From: Christiangramia sp.
GTDB lineage: Bacteria > Bacteroidota > Bacteroidia > Flavobacteriales > Flavobacteriaceae
Reading direction: 5' to 3'
DNA length: 64,000 nucleotides
NCBI RefSeq assembly: GCF_029937855.1
Contig: NZ_JAPYPC010000004.1
Location: 124,001-188,000, forward strand
Shown here: in pieces, positions 17,717 to 26,861 of the stretch
Numbering within the stretch: position 1 is the first letter of the stretch
Layout of the letters: each line of letters starts with the position of its first letter
Notes under the pieces: generated by a model
What the model saw: the letters and a program-made list of their open reading frames with translations, nothing else
The model's database searches: none
Told to the model about the DNA's origin: nothing
Translations under genes and position numbers: made by a program

Positions 17717-18745
17717 ATGAAGCCAAAACTTACCCTTAAAAAAATTGCGAAAGAATTAGAAGTATCAATTTCTACCGTTTCAAAAGCCCTTAGGGATAGT
17801 CCTGAAATTGGGGAAGAAACCCGGGAGAAGATAAAGGCTTTTGCAAAACACTATAATTATAAGCCCAATAATATAGCTTTAAGTCTTAAAAATCGAAAGA
17901 CCAAAACTATAGGAATAATCATTCCGGAGATTGTACACCATTTCTTCACTACAGTTATTAGTGGAGTAGAAAAGGTTGCCAATGAAATGGGATATAACGT
18001 TTTTGTTTGTCTTTCAGATAATTCATTTGATAAGGAAGTCCTGAATATGGAAATGCTTGCCAATGGAAGCACCGATGGTTTTATTCTTTCCCTTGCCAAG
18101 GAAACCATGCAAAAAGGAGATTATCACCACCTAAAGGAGGCGATTAACCAGGGAATGCCATTGGTGTTATTTGACAGGGTGGTAGACGATATAGCCTGTG
18201 ATAAGGTAATTATAGATGATGTTACCGGCGGAAAAAAAGCCGTTCAGTATCTAATAGACTGTGGATGTAAAAACATTGCTTTAATATCTACGGTAGATTA
18301 TGTGAGTGTGGGAAAACTGCGTACTCACGGGTATAAACAGGCTTTGGTTGAAAATAATATCGAAATAAATGAAGATTTAATCCTGAAGATTGAGGAAATG
18401 GAGAATAGTGAGGCTGAAATTGAGGAATTTCTGAAGAATAAAAAAGTAGATGGCGTTTTTGCTGTCAACGAACATTTTGCTATTTCTGCCATAAAGACAA
18501 TTCAGGAACAGGGAAAAAAGGTGCCCGAAGATGTTTCAGTTATTGGTTTCACCGATGGTGAATTATCAAAGAGGTTTATTCCGAGCTTAACAACGGTAAG
18601 TCAGCATGGGATGAAGATGGGAGAAGAATCTGCCCGACTTTTGATCGAGAAATTAGAACGTACGCCAAGCGAAGATGATTACTATAAAACCATTATTGTG
18701 GAGACCGAACTTGTAACGCGAAATTCAACAAAATCGAAGAAATAA
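17717..18745 (+). CDS. LacI-family transcriptional regulator of the malto-oligosaccharide locus
   Basis: 342 residues: an N-terminal LacI helix-turn-helix and hinge (about 5-60, LKKIAKELEVSISTVSKALRDSPEIGEETREKI split across helix and turn) and a periplasmic-binding-protein-like effector domain (about 62-335, KTIGIIIPEIVHHFFTTVISGVE; DVSVIGFTDGELSKRFIPSLTTV). It diverges from susC and precedes the maltose transporter and maltose phosphorylase. Its probable target is the palindrome at 17602-17617. Because that site and its copy before pfkA both lie upstream of the promoters, it may act as an activator (inference). The effector is likely maltose or a derivative. Confidence 0.93.
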   Translation: MKPKLTLKKIAKELEVSISTVSKALRDSPEIGEETREKIKAFAKHYNYKPNNIALSLKNRKTKTIGIIIPEIVHHFFTTVISGVEKVANEMGYNVFVCLSDNSFDKEVLNMEMLANGSTDGFILSLAKETMQKGDYHHLKEAINQGMPLVLFDRVVDDIACDKVIIDDVTGGKKAVQYLIDCGCKNIALISTVDYVSVGKLRTHGYKQALVENNIEINEDLILKIEEMENSEAEIEEFLKNKKVDGVFAVNEHFAISAIKTIQEQGKKVPEDVSVIGFTDGELSKRFIPSLTTVSQHGMKMGEESARLLIEKLERTPSEDDYYKTIIVETELVTRNSTKSKK

Positions 18746-18767
18746 GGCGTTCGTTTTAAAAAATACA

Positions 18768-18775
18768 TATATTTG
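18768..18775 (+). promoter_or_regulatory. Predicted -7 promoter element of the transporter-pgmB-malP operon
   Basis: TATATTTG, an exact match to TAnnTTTG. The predicted start leaves a 5' leader of about 90 bases that contains the long inverted repeat at 18789-18836. No copy of the LacI-type palindrome was found here. Confidence 0.5.
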
Positions 18776-18788
18776 CCCTCGTTGAAAT

Positions 18789-18836
18789 TTATCAAAACTT
18801 ATATTTTTACTTCCTACCTTTATTAAGTTTTGATAA
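18789..18836 (+). promoter_or_regulatory. Long inverted repeat in the transporter leader
   Basis: TTATCAAAACTTA (18789-18801) and TAAGTTTTGATAA (18824-18836) are perfect 13-bp arms separated by 22 bases. No T-tract follows, so it is not a standard terminator. It is either an mRNA hairpin 36 bases before the ATG or a DNA operator. Confidence 0.6.
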
Positions 18837-18872
18837 GTCTTAGTGCTTATCGTAGACGATAAAAAATACGAT

Positions 18873-20393
18873 ATGCGTAAACGTACCTTAAGCTTCTGGG
18901 AGATCTGGAATATGAGTTTCGGATTTCTGGGAATTCAATTCGGTTTTGCCTTACAAAATGCCAACACTTCAAGGATTTTTGAAACTCTTGGAGCAAGCGT
19001 AGAGGATATTCCAATCCTCTGGATTGCAGCACCTGTGACCGGTCTTGTAGTTCAGCCAATCATTGGGTATTTCAGTGATAAAACGTGGACGAGATTGGGA
19101 AGACGAAGACCTTATTTTCTCATTGGCGCAATTCTTTCTTCAATAGCCTTATTTATAATGCCGAATTCCCCAACTCTTTGGGTTGCGGCCGGAACATTAT
19201 GGATGATGGATGCTTCCATTAATATTTCGATGGAACCTTTCAGGGCATTTGTTGGGGATAATTTACCCGATAGGCAGAGAACACTGGGCTTTGCCATGCA
19301 AAGCTTTTTTATTGGAGTAGGAGCCGTAGTTGGGTCAATGCTTCCTTATATGTTCACCAACTGGTTCGGGATAAGCAATACAGCTCCTGAAGGTATTATA
19401 CCAGATTCGGTTAAATGGTCTTTTTATGTTGGAGGGGTAGTTTTCTTCCTGGCCGTTATCTGGACGGTGATCAAATCTAAAGAATATTCTCCTGAAGAAT
19501 TAGAAGCATTTGAGAAGGAAAAGCTTAAAGATAAACCGGCACGTGTTGAGGTAGTAGATAAATCTAAGAATATTCGTAACCAGTTCATTACCGGTTTGGT
19601 AATGACAATTATTGGGGTGGTCATTTCATTTCTTATTTTTCAGAATGGGCTCACCAAAGAGCTATATATTCTATTCATAGGTTTAATCATCGCGGGTTTA
19701 CTCTTTATGGTAGTTTCCAGCTTACGAAAAAATAAGGTTCGTAATGGCTTCACCATCATTATTACCGATATGTTGAATATGCCTCCGGCCATGAAGCAAT
19801 TGGCGTGGGTGCAGTTCTTTTCCTGGTTCGCTTTATTTTCCATGTGGATCTATACCACTCCCGCAGTAACAGGCCACGTTTTTGGAACTACAGATACCAC
19901 TTCAGAATCATATAATGATGCTGCTGATTGGGTGACAGTGATGTTCACCGTATACAATGGGGTAGCGGCGGCGGTAGCATTTTTGTTGCCGGTCTTAGCC
20001 AGGAGAACAAGTAATAAAATAACCCATCTACTTGCCCTGACCATGGGAGGTCTTGGTCTAATTTCAGTTTATTTTTTAGGTGATAAAGTTGGGTTATTAT
20101 TAGCAATGGTAGGAGTTGGTGTGGCCTGGGCCAGTATTTTATCTATTCCTTACGCGATGTTATCTGGTGCTTTACCATCTTCAAAAATGGGTTATTATAT
20201 GGGAGTTTTCAACTTCTTTATTGTGATCCCTCAAATTGTAGCGGCGACCATTCTTGGTTTCCTTGTTAAAGAATTATTTAATGGAGAACCTATCTACGCT
20301 TTAATGGTGGGAGGTGGTTCCATGATCTTATCGGGGCTTTTAACCCTCAGAGTTCAAACAAATAAAAGAATAAATATAGATGAGCAATCATAA
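18873..20393 (+). CDS. MFS sugar transporter (SLC45/maltose-type)
   Basis: 506 residues from ATG 18873; a GTG at 18843 would add ten non-conserved residues and is less likely. About 12 membrane segments are seen, with a long charged loop in the middle (about 225-245, EELEAFEKEKLKDKPARVEVVDKSK in part). The N-terminus (LSFWEIWNMSFGFLGIQFGFALQ) and the GYFSDKTWTRLGRRRPYF loop match the glycoside/maltose major-facilitator group. It carries maltose or short malto-oligosaccharides across the inner membrane to MalP. It overlaps pgmB by 14 bases, so the genes are co-transcribed. Confidence 0.9.
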   Translation: MRKRTLSFWEIWNMSFGFLGIQFGFALQNANTSRIFETLGASVEDIPILWIAAPVTGLVVQPIIGYFSDKTWTRLGRRRPYFLIGAILSSIALFIMPNSPTLWVAAGTLWMMDASINISMEPFRAFVGDNLPDRQRTLGFAMQSFFIGVGAVVGSMLPYMFTNWFGISNTAPEGIIPDSVKWSFYVGGVVFFLAVIWTVIKSKEYSPEELEAFEKEKLKDKPARVEVVDKSKNIRNQFITGLVMTIIGVVISFLIFQNGLTKELYILFIGLIIAGLLFMVVSSLRKNKVRNGFTIIITDMLNMPPAMKQLAWVQFFSWFALFSMWIYTTPAVTGHVFGTTDTTSESYNDAADWVTVMFTVYNGVAAAVAFLLPVLARRTSNKITHLLALTMGGLGLISVYFLGDKVGLLLAMVGVGVAWASILSIPYAMLSGALPSSKMGYYMGVFNFFIVIPQIVAATILGFLVKELFNGEPIYALMVGGGSMILSGLLTLRVQTNKRINIDEQS

Positions 20394-21045
20394 AGCATTC
20401 ATATTCGATCTGGATGGAGTGATAGTAGATACCGCCAAATTTCATTTTTTGGCGTGGAGAAAACTGGCTAATGATCTCGGTTTCGATTTTACCGAAGCAC
20501 AGAATGAGCAGTTAAAAGGAGTAAGCCGAATAGAATCCTTAAAGAAAATTCTTAAATGGGGAGAGATGGAACTCTCTGAAGAAGACTTCCATAGGCAGAT
20601 GGCTCTTAAAAATGAAAATTATCTCTCTTATGTGGATGAAATGGATAAGTCTGAAATTCTACCAGGAGTTCCTAAGATTTTAAGTTATCTAATGGAACAT
20701 AAGATTCCTTTTGCGCTTGGTTCTGCCAGTAAGAACGCCAGAACTATCTTGAAAAAGATTGATCTCTATGATAAATTTGATGCTATCGTGGATGGTACAG
20801 ATGTAACTAAAGCAAAACCAGATCCCGAAGTATTTCTTATCGCAGCTGAAAAATTAAATACAACTGCACAAAACTGTGTGGTCTTTGAAGATTCGGTTGC
20901 AGGAGTACATGCCGCCAATATCGGGAAGATGAAAAGTATTGGAATTGGCAATGAAAAAGTGCTTCATGAAGCAGATTATGTTTTCGCCGATTTCACTGAA
21001 ATTGAAATAGAATTTATTGAAAAATTATTGAGAAACGAGAAGTAA
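20380..21045 (+). CDS. pgmB: Beta-phosphoglucomutase
   Basis: Converts beta-glucose-1-phosphate, made by maltose phosphorylase, to glucose-6-phosphate. 221 residues, HAD superfamily: nucleophile motif FDLDGVIVDT (about 9-18), cap domain with KGVSRIESL, motif II GSAS, motif III lysine in KAKPDPEVF, and motif IV FEDSVAGVHAA. These closely match characterised beta-phosphoglucomutases. It is sandwiched between the transporter and malP with overlapping starts and stops at both ends. Confidence 0.95.
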   Translation: MSNHKAFIFDLDGVIVDTAKFHFLAWRKLANDLGFDFTEAQNEQLKGVSRIESLKKILKWGEMELSEEDFHRQMALKNENYLSYVDEMDKSEILPGVPKILSYLMEHKIPFALGSASKNARTILKKIDLYDKFDAIVDGTDVTKAKPDPEVFLIAAEKLNTTAQNCVVFEDSVAGVHAANIGKMKSIGIGNEKVLHEADYVFADFTEIEIEFIEKLLRNEK

Positions 21046-23351
21046 TGAATCAGGATTATATAAAACCGGACGAGTGGTCCATTATTGAAGAAGAATTCGA
21101 TGCAGGAAGAGTAAAATCTTCAGAGAGCTTATTCAGCATTGGCAATGGGGCGATGGGCCAAAGGGCCAATTTTGAAGAACAATATTCAGGACCCAGTTTT
21201 CAGGGAAGTTATATTGGAGGTGTTTATTATCCAGATAAGACTAAAGTAGGCTGGTGGAAAAATGGTTACCCGGAATATTTTGCAAAGGTATTAAATGCTC
21301 CAAACTGGATTGGGATCAATGTTTTTGTGAATGATGAAGCCTTAGATCTTTATACCTGTAAGAATGTAAAGAATTTCCGCAGGGAATTAAATATGAAAGA
21401 AGGTTATCTGGCTCGGACTTTTGAAGCAACGCTACCTAACGGAGTGGAAATAGAGGTAAAAGCAATTCGTTTTCTTTCTATTGTAGAAGATGAATTAGGC
21501 GTTATAAAATTTGAAGTAACTCCTTTAAATATGGATGCTGAAGTCCGTTTTGACCCCTATTTAGATGGAAGTATCACCAATACCGATGCTAACTGGGAAG
21601 AACGTTTCTGGGAAACTCTGGAAGTAAAGCATGAAGAGGAGCGCGGATTTATAGTATCTAAAACCCTGAAGACTGAATTTCATGTAGGCACCTATATGCA
21701 ATCTGAAATTCTTCTGAATGGAGAAAAAGAAACTCAAATTCCTGAAGTGAGAACAGGGGAAGACAGACTTTCTTTTTCTTATTCGGTAGCTGCAAATAAA
21801 GGTGAAACAGCCGGGATCATAAAATATGCCGGTTATGTTACCGATATGAACCATAAAAAAGCTGATTTAATTTCGGCTGCGGCATTAGTTTTAGAGGAAG
21901 CTTTGGATAAGAATTTTGATCAGCTAAAGAATGAACAAAAAGAAGCCTGGGTAGCGATCTGGGAAATGGCAGATATTACCATTTCTGGAGATGTAAAAGC
22001 GCAACAGGGAATCCGTTTCAATATTTTTCAGCTGAATCAGACTTATTTAGGTAAAGATGAAAGACTGAATATTGGTCCAAAAGGTTTTACCGGGGAGAAA
22101 TATGGTGGTAGTACCTATTGGGATACCGAAGCATATTGTATCCCGTTTTATATGGCGACAAAAGATCAGGAAGTTGCCAGAAAACTACTTACCTACAGAC
22201 ATCATCATTTAGAAAAAGCAAAGGAAAATGCCAGTAAACTTGGTTTTATAAACGGTGCTGCTTTATACCCTATGGTGACTATGAATGGGGAGGAAAGTCA
22301 TAATGAATGGGAGATCACGTTTGAGGAAATTCATCGTAACGGTGCCATGGTTTTTGCCATTTATAACTATGTTCGTTTTACCGGCGACTTCAGTTATATT
22401 CCTGAAAAAGGACTGGAAGTTATGATCGCTATTGCCAGGTTCTGGCATCAAAGGGCAAACTTCAGCAAACAAAAGAACAAGTATGTGATTCTTGGTGTTA
22501 CCGGTCCTAATGAATATGAAAACAACGTTCATAATAACTGGTATACCAATTATATAGCTAAATGGTGTATTGAATACTGTCTGTTAATGATAGACAAAGT
22601 AAAGGATGGGTATGAAGATGATTACAAGCGTGTAATGGGGTTAACAGCCCTTAATGAAGGAGAATTATCTAAGTGGAAAGAAGTAGCCGAAGAAATGTAT
22701 TTTCCATATTCCGAGGAATATGAAGTGTATCTTCAGCAGGATGGATTTCTGGACAAGGAGATCATTCCCGTGGCCGAATTGGATAAAAAACAGCGCCCCA
22801 TCAACCAGAAATGGAGCTGGGATAGAATTTTGAGATCCTGCTATATCAAGCAGGCAGATGTGTTACAGGGATTCTATTTCTTTGAAGATCATTTCAGCAA
22901 AGAAGAACTTGAAAAGCATTTTGATTTCTATGAGCCGTTAACCGTTCATGAATCTTCGTTGTCTCCCTGTGTACATAGTATTCAGGCGGCGGTTCTTGGT
23001 AGGATGGAACAGGCTTACGATTTTTATGTAAGAACTTCAAGGCTGGATCTGGATGATTATAACAAGGAAGTGGAGCAAGGTTGCCACATCACCAGTATGG
23101 CTGGAACATGGATGAGCATTGTAGAAGGTTTTGGTGGAATGCGGGTAGAGAACGATCAACTTTCTTTTAAACCTCAAATTCCGGAACAATGGAAAGCCTA
23201 TTCTTTCAAAGTGAATTTTAGAGATCGAATCCTGAAGGTGGATGTGTCTGCAGATAAGACAGAATTTACCCTGGAAGGAAATGATTCTTTGGATATTCTT
23301 GTAAATGGAGAGCCGGTTGCGGTAATGCCAAATACACCGGTGAGTGCTTAA
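21045..23351 (+). CDS. malP: Maltose phosphorylase (GH65)
   Basis: Phosphorolyses maltose to glucose and beta-glucose-1-phosphate. 768 residues, the usual GH65 length: N-terminal beta-sandwich (FSIGNGAMGQRANFEE near residue 30), a helical (alpha/alpha)6 barrel, and a C-terminal beta-sheet cap. The general-acid glutamate is E490 in TGPNEYENN; the HESSLSPCVHSI segment forms part of the phosphate/substrate pocket. A neighbouring pgmB supports maltose or a related alpha-glucoside as substrate over a hydrolase role; trehalose or kojibiose specificity cannot be excluded. Its ATG overlaps the pgmB stop (TAATG), and a terminator follows at 23361. Confidence 0.93.
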   Translation: MNQDYIKPDEWSIIEEEFDAGRVKSSESLFSIGNGAMGQRANFEEQYSGPSFQGSYIGGVYYPDKTKVGWWKNGYPEYFAKVLNAPNWIGINVFVNDEALDLYTCKNVKNFRRELNMKEGYLARTFEATLPNGVEIEVKAIRFLSIVEDELGVIKFEVTPLNMDAEVRFDPYLDGSITNTDANWEERFWETLEVKHEEERGFIVSKTLKTEFHVGTYMQSEILLNGEKETQIPEVRTGEDRLSFSYSVAANKGETAGIIKYAGYVTDMNHKKADLISAAALVLEEALDKNFDQLKNEQKEAWVAIWEMADITISGDVKAQQGIRFNIFQLNQTYLGKDERLNIGPKGFTGEKYGGSTYWDTEAYCIPFYMATKDQEVARKLLTYRHHHLEKAKENASKLGFINGAALYPMVTMNGEESHNEWEITFEEIHRNGAMVFAIYNYVRFTGDFSYIPEKGLEVMIAIARFWHQRANFSKQKNKYVILGVTGPNEYENNVHNNWYTNYIAKWCIEYCLLMIDKVKDGYEDDYKRVMGLTALNEGELSKWKEVAEEMYFPYSEEYEVYLQQDGFLDKEIIPVAELDKKQRPINQKWSWDRILRSCYIKQADVLQGFYFFEDHFSKEELEKHFDFYEPLTVHESSLSPCVHSIQAAVLGRMEQAYDFYVRTSRLDLDDYNKEVEQGCHITSMAGTWMSIVEGFGGMRVENDQLSFKPQIPEQWKAYSFKVNFRDRILKVDVSADKTEFTLEGNDSLDILVNGEPVAVMPNTPVSA

Positions 23352-23360
23352 AATTTTAGA

Positions 23361-23390
23361 GGCTTCCTGAGTACTGAGGAAGCCTTTTTC
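23361..23390 (+). terminator. Intrinsic terminator after malP
   Basis: AGGCTTCCT (23361-23369) pairs with AGGAAGCCT (23378-23386), followed by TTTT. It lies only 14 bases before the next gene, so it probably attenuates rather than stops expression of the two downstream GH13 genes. Confidence 0.85.
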
Positions 23391-23403
23391 AAATATTTAT
23401 GAT

Positions 23404-25266
23404 ATGAAAAATTTATTTTTAATTGCTTTTCTAGTAACAGGATTTAATGCCCTGGCTCAAATTGAAAGAGTAGAGCCACCAAACTGGTGGCTTGGATTTG
23501 AAGATGCTGAACTTCAGCTAATGGTCTATGGTGAAAATATTGGAAAAGCGACCCTCGAATTAGATTATCCGGGAGTGAGCCTGGAACAGGTCCATCGTGC
23601 CGATAGTCCGAATTACCTCTTTTTGGATCTTAAAATTTCAGAAACAGCTAAACCGGGAAATTTCGACCTCATTTTCAAAATGCCTGATGGAAAGAATGAA
23701 ACTTATAATTATCAACTAAAATCCCGTACAAAACCTGCGGAAGATTATGTGGGTTTTGATAATACCGATGCGGTATATCTAATCACTCCAGATCGTTTCG
23801 CAAATGGAGATCCTTCCAACGATATCGATAAAACTTTAAATGAAAAAAGCATAGATCGAAGTGATGATTATGCCCGTCATGGTGGTGATATTCGTGGAAT
23901 TATAGAGCACCTGGATTATATAGATGAAATGGGTTTTACGGCGCTTTGGTCTTCTCCGCTACTTATTAATGATATGAAATCTGGTTCTTATCACGGGTAT
24001 GCCATGACCGATTTCTATAAAGTAGATCCGCGTTTTGGAACACTGGAGGAGTATAAAGAACTGGCTCAGAAAGCAGATGAAAGAGGAATAAAGCTAATCA
24101 TGGACCAGGTAGCGAACCACGCCGGCGTAGAACACTGGTGGATGGACGATCTTCCGTTTAACAACTGGATTAATTATCAGGAGTTATATGAAAACGGAGA
24201 AAAAATGATTCATTCTAACCATAAGAGAACTGCCAATATGGATTTGTATGCTTCAGAAGTTGATAAAAAGAAATTAAGTGAAGGCTGGTTTGTAGATACC
24301 ATGCCAGATCTAAATCAGCGAAATCCTTTTATGGCTAAATATCTAATTCAGAATAGCATCTGGTGGATAGAAACTTTAGGCCTTGGTGGCATTCGCCAGG
24401 ACACCTATCCTTATCCCGATAAAGCTTTTATGAGCGACTGGGCCGGAGCGATCATGACCGAATACCCTAACTTTAATATTGTTGGCGAGGAGTGGAGCAA
24501 TAATCCGCTTCTAATAAGATACTGGCAGGATGGCGTAGATAATGGCTATGATTCCAATCTGCCAAGTACCATGGACTTTGCCATGCAATCTAAGATCGTT
24601 GAAGGCCTCAATGAAGATCAGGGCTGGGAACGCGGGCTGGATAAATTGTATACCGGACTGGCTAACGATTTTGCCTATGAGTCTCCCGAAAATATTATGA
24701 TATTTCCGGACAACCATGATATGAGTAGAATTTTTACTCAGCTTAAAGAAGATATTCCGAATACGAAAATGGCTTTAAGTTATATTTTGATGCTTCCCAG
24801 AATTCCTCAAATTTATTACGGAACTGAAATTTTAATGGACGATTCTGAAAATCCGGGCGATCATGGCTTGATACGAACAGAATTTCCGGGGGGTTGGGAA
24901 GACAGCGAAGTCAATGCTTTTACGGGGGAAGGCTTAACTGAAGATCAGGAAGATATGCAGTCTTTTTTGAAAACTATTCTTAATTACCGTAAGGATAGTA
25001 AAGCGATTCAGAATGGGCAAACTATTCATTTCGCTCCGGAAAATGGAGTTTATCTGATTTCGAGAATTTCAGATGATGAGAAAGTGATATTGATCTTAAA
25101 CCGAAATGAAGATTCGGTAAACCTGGATTTAAAAAGATTTGAAGAACTGGGATTTGACGGACTTGAGTTTAAAAATTTGATTTCAGGAGAAAAGATGCAA
25201 TGGAATAATACTCTTACACTTCCTAAGCGCGGAGCCTATTTTTTTACCACTAAATTCAACGACTAA
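23404..25266 (+). CDS. Periplasmic GH13 cyclomaltodextrinase/neopullulanase-like enzyme (SusA-like)
   Basis: 620 residues with a cleavable signal peptide (about 1-18, NALAQ) and no lipobox, so probably periplasmic. An N-terminal Ig-like domain (about 20-110, IERVEPPNWWLGFEDAELQLMVYGENIG) matches the cyclomaltodextrinase N-terminal family. The GH13 barrel follows, with D333 (GIRQDTYPY), acid/base E362 (VGEEW) and the third Asp in FPDNHDMSR; a C-terminal beta domain ends the protein. It would trim imported malto-oligosaccharides or cyclodextrins to maltose and glucose. The malP terminator precedes it. Confidence 0.9.
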   Translation: MKNLFLIAFLVTGFNALAQIERVEPPNWWLGFEDAELQLMVYGENIGKATLELDYPGVSLEQVHRADSPNYLFLDLKISETAKPGNFDLIFKMPDGKNETYNYQLKSRTKPAEDYVGFDNTDAVYLITPDRFANGDPSNDIDKTLNEKSIDRSDDYARHGGDIRGIIEHLDYIDEMGFTALWSSPLLINDMKSGSYHGYAMTDFYKVDPRFGTLEEYKELAQKADERGIKLIMDQVANHAGVEHWWMDDLPFNNWINYQELYENGEKMIHSNHKRTANMDLYASEVDKKKLSEGWFVDTMPDLNQRNPFMAKYLIQNSIWWIETLGLGGIRQDTYPYPDKAFMSDWAGAIMTEYPNFNIVGEEWSNNPLLIRYWQDGVDNGYDSNLPSTMDFAMQSKIVEGLNEDQGWERGLDKLYTGLANDFAYESPENIMIFPDNHDMSRIFTQLKEDIPNTKMALSYILMLPRIPQIYYGTEILMDDSENPGDHGLIRTEFPGGWEDSEVNAFTGEGLTEDQEDMQSFLKTILNYRKDSKAIQNGQTIHFAPENGVYLISRISDDEKVILILNRNEDSVNLDLKRFEELGFDGLEFKNLISGEKMQWNNTLTLPKRGAYFFTTKFND

Positions 25267-25289
25267 TTCAATCGATAAAATTGTATAAA

Positions 25290-26735
25290 ATGAAAAAACT
25301 AATATTGCTTTTAATGGTAGTCAGTTTTCTGATATCATGCAAAAATGAATCTAATCAGGAAAATTCTTCTGTAGAAGAAACAAAAAAAGACAGCCTTGCG
25401 CCAGTTAGTGATGAGATGATGGAAACTGCGGTGATCTATGAGGCAAATATTCGGCAATATTCTCCGGAAGGTACTTTTGATGCTTTCACCAAAGATATTC
25501 CACAGTTAAAAGAATTAGGAGTGAAAGTGATCTGGCTAATGCCGATGTATCCAATTTCTGAAAAGAATAGAAAAGCGACCGGAGGTAAAGATGTGGAGGA
25601 TATAGAAGATCCTGAAGAGCGTAAGAAATATTTAGGCAGTTATTATTCAATTTCAGATTATTCCGCCGTAAACCCGGAACATGGAAATATGCAGGATTTT
25701 GATGAGCTGGTGCAAACTGCTCATGATAATGGCATGTATGTTATCCTGGATTGGGTAGCCAATCATACAGGTTGGGATCATGCCTGGATTACCGAGCATC
25801 CAGAATATTATACAAAAGGAAAAGATGGCGAGATTACAGATCCTATAAATGATGCCACCGGTGAACCCTGGGGCTGGACAGATGTCGCAGATCTGAACTT
25901 TGATAATGAGGAGTTGCGTCAGAAAATGATTGAAGAGATGTTGTTTTGGGTAAAAGAGCATGATATTGATGGTTTTCGAGCAGATGCGGCACACTCGGTT
26001 CCTACAGATTTCTGGGAGTCGGCAGCCAAAACCTTAAATGAGGAAAAACCATTAATTATGCTGGCAGAAGCCCAGGATCCTAAAGAACTTTTCCATAATG
26101 CTTTTGAAATGGGCTATAACTGGGAAGGCCATCATTTAATGAACGAGATCGCCCAGGGTAAGAAAAATGCCAAAGACTGGGATAATTATATGAAAAAGAT
26201 CGATACCACTTTTCAGGAAGACGATTTTCTAATGAATTTTGTGACCAATCATGATGAGAACTCCTGGGCGGGAACGGTAAGAGAGCGCATGGGAGATGCA
26301 TCAGAAGCAATGCTGGCCATGACTTATACCATTCCCGGTATGCCGTTGATCTATAGCGGACAGGAATATGATATGGATAAAAGGTTATTGTTTTTTGAAA
26401 AAGATACCATCCCGAAAACCAAAGGTAAAATATACCCAATTCTTGAAAAACTTGGAGAGCTAAAAAATACAAATCCCGCATTGAATGGTGGAAAGAATAA
26501 AGCTTCCTATACGGCAGTAAAGAATTCAGCGGAAGAAAAAGTACTGCTTTTCAAAAGAGAAAAAGAGGGAGAGACTTTGTATTTTATTGCGAATATGAGC
26601 AAAGAGCCTGTTTCATTCACAACCGAAATGCAAGGTAATTTTAAAGACTATATGGGTGGAACTGAATTCTCTGTTTCGAAAGAGCAGGAACTAAAATTTA
26701 ACCCCTGGGAGTACAAAATTTTGATAAATAAGTAG
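25290..26735 (+). CDS. GH13 alpha-amylase-family lipoprotein
   Basis: 481 residues from ATG 25290 (the in-frame TTG at 25281 is unnecessary). A lipoprotein signal ends in LISC (C17). The GH13 catalytic motifs are FRADAAHSV (nucleophile D), LAEAQDP (acid/base E) and VTNHDENSW (Asp). The C-terminal beta domain is short. It starts 23 bases after the preceding GH13 gene. It may debranch or trim malto-oligosaccharides at the periplasmic face or at the cell surface; its exact specificity is unclear. A strong terminator follows at 26755. Confidence 0.9.
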   Translation: MKKLILLLMVVSFLISCKNESNQENSSVEETKKDSLAPVSDEMMETAVIYEANIRQYSPEGTFDAFTKDIPQLKELGVKVIWLMPMYPISEKNRKATGGKDVEDIEDPEERKKYLGSYYSISDYSAVNPEHGNMQDFDELVQTAHDNGMYVILDWVANHTGWDHAWITEHPEYYTKGKDGEITDPINDATGEPWGWTDVADLNFDNEELRQKMIEEMLFWVKEHDIDGFRADAAHSVPTDFWESAAKTLNEEKPLIMLAEAQDPKELFHNAFEMGYNWEGHHLMNEIAQGKKNAKDWDNYMKKIDTTFQEDDFLMNFVTNHDENSWAGTVRERMGDASEAMLAMTYTIPGMPLIYSGQEYDMDKRLLFFEKDTIPKTKGKIYPILEKLGELKNTNPALNGGKNKASYTAVKNSAEEKVLLFKREKEGETLYFIANMSKEPVSFTTEMQGNFKDYMGGTEFSVSKEQELKFNPWEYKILINK

Positions 26736-26754
26736 TTAAAGTCATAAATATTTG

Positions 26755-26784
26755 AAAAAAGCCGCTTAACTGCGGCTTTTTTTT
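26755..26784 (+). terminator. Intrinsic terminator of the rightward malto-oligosaccharide arm
   Basis: GCCGC (26761-26765) pairs with GCGGC (26772-26776), followed by eight T. It separates the locus from pfkA. Confidence 0.9.
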
Positions 26785-26796
26785 ATTAGTTATTAA

Positions 26797-26811
26797 CCGA
26801 AAACGTTTTAG
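26797..26811. promoter_or_regulatory. LacI-type operator copy upstream of pfkA
   Basis: CCGAAAACGTTTTAG matches the susC/LacI palindrome in the core CGAAAACGTTTT. It lies about 50 bases upstream of the predicted pfkA -7 element, in the same relative position as the site before susC. Confidence 0.7.
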
Positions 26812-26847
26812 TTTTTTCCGAAATTAGGTTATCGGTTTGAAAGAGAT

Positions 26848-26855
26848 TAGCTTTG
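26848..26855 (+). promoter_or_regulatory. Predicted -7 promoter element of pfkA-gapA
   Basis: TAGCTTTG, an exact TAnnTTTG match, 6 bases before the pfkA ATG. This predicts a very short 5' leader. The -33 region is not well matched, as often happens for activator-dependent promoters. Confidence 0.5.
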
Positions 26856-26861
26856 GACTAA

